From assembly GCA_910586825.1 (NCBI GenBank), contig CAJUJF010000018.1:1-35722 (forward strand): a DNA stretch of 35,722 nt, written 5' to 3'. Origin of the DNA: an uncultured Christensenellaceae bacterium (lineage in GTDB: Bacteria; Bacillota; Clostridia; Christensenellales; Borkfalkiaceae). Made by a program: the position numbers and the translations under genes. Positions within the stretch are counted from its first letter, which is position 1, and the number at the start of each line of letters is the position of its first letter. Positions 32,368-35,722 of the stretch are shown here, piece after piece. The notes under the pieces are model-generated. The model was not told where the DNA came from, made no database searches, and saw only the letters and a list, made by a program, of their open reading frames with translations.

Positions 32368-33060
32368 TTAATCATCATAGTAATCGTCATCATCGTCATC
32401 ATAATAATCATCTTCATCGGGTAAGCGATTATAAACGTTATTTACTGCTTCAAGATAGAGCGAGAACGAATGCTTGTTGTTATCCCGATTGGCATTTTTT
32501 AATTTTAAATACTCGTCACGGATCGCATTCCAGCCGTTGTTAAATTCAAGTATTTCATCAACCTTTGCATCAACATCACGGCTCAAATTCCTGAATACAA
32601 AGTCATAGCTTTCTTGCCGTTTGTCATGCCTTAAGTAATAATACCCGTTTTCGCTACGATTGCTATCGTAATAAATTATCGCAAAATCACAGCTATGTTC
32701 TATACGGCTTTTCTGTTTATCAACAACTTTTATCGTTATAGCCGACGTTGAATCTTGCGGATCTTTATATTTCGTATTTTTCAATACAGTCCTGAAAGCA
32801 TCCATAAACTGCTGTTTTACAACATCCGCTTTATAGTGGTATCCTGACTTCGGCGCAGAGATTATCAAATTATAATCAAAATCATAACCGCCGTTTCCGC
32901 CGACAATGCGAGTTACAAGATGCCTTTTGCCGCTCCCTATCAGGCTGAACTGAAAGGTTGTTTCGTATTTCTTACGCATTACGGCTTGAACTTGATTGAT
33001 TATTTTCTCAAGCTCCTGTTTAACTGGTTTGTACTCTGCTTTTGTAACGTATTCAAACAT
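32368..33060 (-). CDS. Nucleotidyltransferase-fold protein with acidic tail
   Basis: 230 residues from ATG 33060, after AAGGAGAGTAGT. It has the pol-beta/MNT nucleotidyltransferase pattern: SLIGSGKRHLVT (G-S-G loop, about residue 45), then GYDFDYNLII (the D-x-D metal pair) and HSCDFAIIYY as the third acidic position. The C-terminus is an extreme D/Y run (DDYYDDDDDDYYDD). Such proteins transfer a nucleotide to RNA, protein or small molecules; the target is unknown. It is followed directly by the unknown 262-aa gene and preceded by a promoter inside the end of the membrane-protein gene. Confidence 0.72.
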   Translation of the reverse strand: MFEYVTKAEYKPVKQELEKIINQVQAVMRKKYETTFQFSLIGSGKRHLVTRIVGGNGGYDFDYNLIISAPKSGYHYKADVVKQQFMDAFRTVLKNTKYKDPQDSTSAITIKVVDKQKSRIEHSCDFAIIYYDSNRSENGYYYLRHDKRQESYDFVFRNLSRDVDAKVDEILEFNNGWNAIRDEYLKLKNANRDNNKHSFSLYLEAVNNVYNRLPDEDDYYDDDDDDYYDD

Positions 33061-33114
33061 ACTACTCTCCTTTCGCCCATGCCGCCATTTCACGCTTCTG
33101 CGCCAAATCGTTGT

Positions 33115-33142
33115 AGTATATCATATTTTTAGGATTTGTCAA
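33115..33142 (-). promoter_or_regulatory. Promoter of the nucleotidyltransferase gene
   Basis: TTGACA (33137-33142), a 16-bp spacer and TATACT (33115-33120) on the minus strand, overlapping the last codons of the membrane-protein gene. It allows the downstream genes to be made separately. Confidence 0.8.
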
Positions 33143-34133
33143 CCCCTTTTTTCGATTTTTTCTTATCCTTTTTAACTTTTTGTTTCCTTGTCGCCTTTGG
33201 TTTCTTCACTTTCTTTTTCTTCGATTCTAATTCTATTCCCTCTTTTTCTCCAGCCTTATAGCAATATGTATAATACATCCAATAAAGAATATCATAGTAC
33301 CTATCTTCATAAGTTTCAGCTTGCGCATCAGTTGCATTGTCATGTATTATGCTATCAAAAACGGTTGTACCAAATCTATTATGAATATTGACAACAAAGT
33401 TTAGAACAAGTTCCATTACCCAATAACACACGTCTTCTTCTGGCGCATAACCCAGATGATAATGTTCCCAGGCATAATCAACAGGCGGTAAAGGTTCTTC
33501 CCACTCAATATTTTCCTTTCGTATCTCGCCCAACACATAATCAAAATACTGTTCAATATAAGTTCTAAGGCTAACCCTGTTCCTTTCTTCTTCCTTTACT
33601 ATAAATAACTGAATTGTTTTATAAATAGCTTTTAGTTCTCTTTTATAATTCTCTTCAAATTCATTTTCTCGATATAGAGTAAATGCTCGATGGAAGTATT
33701 TCGCCCCCTCATAAAGAAACGGCTGTTCACCCAATTTATAACAATCAATATCTTTTTCCAGCTTTTCAAATGCAGTATCTACCCAATCGGTGTCTTTGAT
33801 AGTCCTAACCGTAAACTCTGCCATTTCCAAAATCTTGTTTTGCAGCTCAACAGAGCAACGGCAGAAATCCGTGTATATCTTTCGGTTATGCCGTTCATGC
33901 TGATGCTGATTGGTTGCAATTGTACACCAAGGTAGATAATCTCTCTCATCTTCATGGTCTATCAAGAAATTGTTAGCTTCCTCAGCCAACTTTTCTTGGC
34001 GATGCTTTTCTTCTATCTTAGCCATTTCCTTTTCATGTCTACTTTGCAACCAATAGATGAAAAACGATACCGCAACCGTTGCTATCAATGATAATGCGCC
34101 GATAACTATTTGAACAATTTCCGCTGCCGACAT
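33129..34133 (-). CDS. Single-pass membrane protein with coiled coil and basic tail
   Basis: 334 residues. An N-terminal transmembrane helix (IVQIVIGALSLIATVAVSFFIYW, about residues 5-27) leads into a charged coiled coil (SRHEKEMAKIEEKHRQEKLAEE). Then comes a helical, Glu/Tyr/Trp-rich domain (with RKIYTDFCRCSVELQNKILE) and a Lys-rich C-terminal 35 residues (KKKKVKKPKATRK). The topology puts the large domain in the cytoplasm. No family name is certain; similar proteins occur in clostridial mobile regions. ATG 34133 follows GGAGG. Confidence 0.7.
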   Translation of the reverse strand: MSAAEIVQIVIGALSLIATVAVSFFIYWLQSRHEKEMAKIEEKHRQEKLAEEANNFLIDHEDERDYLPWCTIATNQHQHERHNRKIYTDFCRCSVELQNKILEMAEFTVRTIKDTDWVDTAFEKLEKDIDCYKLGEQPFLYEGAKYFHRAFTLYRENEFEENYKRELKAIYKTIQLFIVKEEERNRVSLRTYIEQYFDYVLGEIRKENIEWEEPLPPVDYAWEHYHLGYAPEEDVCYWVMELVLNFVVNIHNRFGTTVFDSIIHDNATDAQAETYEDRYYDILYWMYYTYCYKAGEKEGIELESKKKKVKKPKATRKQKVKKDKKKSKKGVDKS

Positions 34134-34160
34134 ACGACCTCCATTAAGGCAGTTTTTTTC

Positions 34161-34190
34161 TTTCTACCACCTTTTCTGTTCGTCTGTCAA
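34161..34190 (-). promoter_or_regulatory. Promoter of the accessory operon
   Basis: TTGACA (34185-34190), an 18-bp spacer and TAGAAA (34161-34166) on the minus strand, about 30 bp before the membrane-protein start. Confidence 0.55.
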
Positions 34191-34242
34191 GCATACGAAT
34201 GCCGAGTGGTATTATTTATATATAACCCCACTCTGCTATTCA

Positions 34243-35217
34243 CTAAACGGTTTCCTTAATGTCAATACCGCAGTTGAACTGGAACTCTAACTCATGCTTA
34301 CTAATTACCTTTATTGCATCGAGTAATTTTCGCATTACGTCTTTATCGGTGCAATTCGATCTTGCCTCGTCTATAAGTTCGTATGCATCTTGCAACCGCT
34401 TTTGCGCCAGCTGGCATTGAAGATTTTGAGCATGCACATTTTTCTCTCTTTCTTCAAGGTCAACAATCTGCTGACTGAATTCTGAATATTTCCGCTCGTA
34501 TTCTTCCAATGACACATCGCCATCTCTCTTTGCCTTGAACAAGTCCAGCACCGCCTTTCTCGCTTGCATTAGAGCTTTGCGGATTTCCTCTATGTCTTCG
34601 GGTTGCTCTATGTTCATTCCTTCGAGAGTCGTTTGCTTAATTATGTCCATTAATCCATCGGTTTCGCCCAGCAATCGCTTGACTGCCCTCTCGTATGCGG
34701 CATATATATCTTTCTCTTTCAGCGGTCGCATTTTACATGACTGCTGGTCTTTTTGATGAGTAATGCATACCCATGTAGGAATAAATTCCCCAGATGCAAC
34801 CGTGCGTCCGTTTCGTCTGAACTTCGCCCCGCAGTTTGCACAGACCAGCAATCCGCTCAGCACATATTTTCTGCTGTACTTTCCCTTGCCCGTTTTTACG
34901 GTTGAGCGGAGGTTTTTGCGTCTTTCTTTTTCTGCTTGTACCATATCGAACAGTTCCTGACTGATGATTGCTGGATGACTATTCTCTACATAATAGCTCG
35001 GTGCTTGCCCTTCGTTCTTTACTCGATGCTTAGACAGTACATCAGGTTTGAAAGTCTTTCCGAGTATCGCATTACCTGTGTATTTTTCGTTTGCGAGGAT
35101 ATTGAGGATTGAGTTAGGCTTGAACTGATGTCCTTTCCTTGTCACATATCCTTCCGCATTCAGAGAATCCGCAATCTGTCTAACGGAATCGCCTGCGAGG
35201 TAGTTGCGGAATACCAT
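34243..35217 (-). CDS. Large serine recombinase remnant (catalytic domain missing)
   Basis: The product is the C-terminal 324 residues of a large serine recombinase/site-specific integrase. It has the Recombinase domain (NYLAGDSVRQIADSLNAEGYVTRKG...ILANEKYTGNAILGKT), the zinc ribbon (L-V-C-A-N-C-G-A-K-F...W-V-C...C) at about 125-165 and a long coiled coil (about 215-290) near the C-terminus. The N-terminal resolvase domain with the catalytic Ser and Arg residues is absent. The frame continues upstream (DKVIVEEEAEIIR is still recombinase-like) to a TAG at 35338 with no start codon other than the internal ATG 35217, which has no ribosome-binding site. It is truncated at the junction with the hsdS fragment and almost certainly inactive. 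Confidence 0.85.
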   Translation of the reverse strand: MVFRNYLAGDSVRQIADSLNAEGYVTRKGHQFKPNSILNILANEKYTGNAILGKTFKPDVLSKHRVKNEGQAPSYYVENSHPAIISQELFDMVQAEKERRKNLRSTVKTGKGKYSRKYVLSGLLVCANCGAKFRRNGRTVASGEFIPTWVCITHQKDQQSCKMRPLKEKDIYAAYERAVKRLLGETDGLMDIIKQTTLEGMNIEQPEDIEEIRKALMQARKAVLDLFKAKRDGDVSLEEYERKYSEFSQQIVDLEEREKNVHAQNLQCQLAQKRLQDAYELIDEARSNCTDKDVMRKLLDAIKVISKHELEFQFNCGIDIKETV

Positions 35218-35312
35218 TCGTATAATTTCGGCTTCTTCCTCGACGATAACCTTATCTAAAAATGTTGCTGATTCTGATTGAATATTTTCGTAGCTCTCAC
35301 CTAAAATGCTTT

Positions 35313-35722
35313 TTATAACGGTATGGATTCGCTTGGTCTAAACCCAAAACAAAAGCTATTTAGATATATATTTGAACCATTTTTAAGCCAAACAGACGAC
35401 ATTCCCACCTCTTCAGGTGTTTCTGACGACGTTGTAAAGAATATATCACCATTTTTTACTTTAGCCTGTCGGTCGTCTATCTCAATAGCTTCCGTCATTG
35501 CGACATCAGCAATCGGATTCATAAAAACATTCATATAAGGAACAAATTCGGCTTTGCCATGTCCAAAGTCTTCTTTTGATTTGTCAGATAAACCAGCATA
35601 AGTTTCGCCCAGCGTCCCCAGCTTACGCTGTTCCCAAGAATTAGCCAAAAAATTAGCATAATTTTTTGGCTTAAAAAGCGAAAACTTGTCGTTTTGCTTA
35701 CGCTGATGAAGGGTGATAAGGT
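35313..35722 (-). CDS. hsdS: Type I restriction specificity subunit HsdS, fragment (3'-truncated, runs off right edge)
   Basis: The frame is open from the right edge: ITLHQRKQNDKF (end of the central conserved helix) leads through a short spacer to WEQRKLGTLGETYAG, the start of the second target-recognition domain. It continues VPYMNVFMNPIAD...VKNGDIFFTTSSETPEE...YLNSFCFGFRP. These are hallmark HsdS sequences; HsdS selects the DNA target of type I restriction-modification complexes. After FGFRP the protein stops within five residues (SESIPL), where HsdS should continue, so the 3' end has been cut at the join with the serine recombinase remnant. The start and first domain lie outside the window. 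Confidence 0.85.
   Translation of the reverse strand, partial: LITLHQRKQNDKFSLFKPKNYANFLANSWEQRKLGTLGETYAGLSDKSKEDFGHGKAEFVPYMNVFMNPIADVAMTEAIEIDDRQAKVKNGDIFFTTSSETPEEVGMSSVWLKNGSNIYLNSFCFGFRPSESIPL
35643..35671. repeat. 13-bp inverted repeat in the hsdS central spacer
   Basis: AGCCAAAAAATTA (35643-35655) and TAATTTTTTGGCT (35659-35671) are perfect complements around a 3-base loop. It lies exactly in the variable spacer between the two HsdS halves. Confidence 0.7.

Overview
The window looks like a chromosomal segment from an anaerobic, low-redundancy Bacillota/Clostridia genome. This is an inference from three things: the gene order yqfC-yqfD-phoH-pgpH-ybeY-era-yqzL-recO, strong Gram-positive style Shine-Dalgarno sequences (AGGAGG), and TTGACA/TATAAT promoters. 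Stops TGA, TAA and TAG are all used, so the standard bacterial code applies. By eye, bases 1-26,400 are GC-rich (roughly mid-50s percent) with dense genes. Bases 26,400-35,722 are visibly AT-richer and carry accessory genes.

Region 1 (1-11,700) holds two giant exported proteins on the minus strand, each with its own promoter. One is a 2006-residue lipoprotein. The other is a ~1.7 kb-codon MBG/Ig-like repeat protein anchored by a C-terminal membrane helix. The second carries an 11-G homopolymer between its good ribosome-binding site/start (5280) and the rest of the reading frame. As read, the N-terminus is one base out of frame, and 10 G's would restore a perfect signal/anchor sequence. This is the strongest candidate for something biologically interesting (a phase-variable surface protein), with a homopolymer sequencing error as the rival explanation.

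Region 2 (11,900-22,470) is core metabolism and housekeeping. It has nadB-nadC (NAD synthesis, no nadA nearby), recO, a 34-codon yqzL gene, era, ybeY, a short PgpH-type HD phosphodiesterase, phoH, yqfD and yqfC. Next come gap and a divergently transcribed class II fba, back to back with strong promoters.

Region 3 (22,470-26,560) is a three-gene Gfo/Idh/MocA oxidoreductase operon, translationally coupled by overlapping stops and starts. An AraC-type regulator reads divergently from it, and its mRNA is predicted to be leaderless.

Region 4 (26,560-35,722) is an accessory island. It contains a GNAT acetyltransferase pseudogene with two lesions, a DUF3737-type protein, a possible toxin/immunity-like pair, and a repeat-rich gene-free stretch (29,320-29,600). 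A minus-strand operon follows: single-pass membrane protein, nucleotidyltransferase, unknown protein, metallophosphoesterase, SGNH hydrolase, 56-residue protein. The region ends with a serine recombinase lacking its catalytic domain, fused head-on to a broken type I restriction specificity (hsdS) fragment that runs off the right edge.
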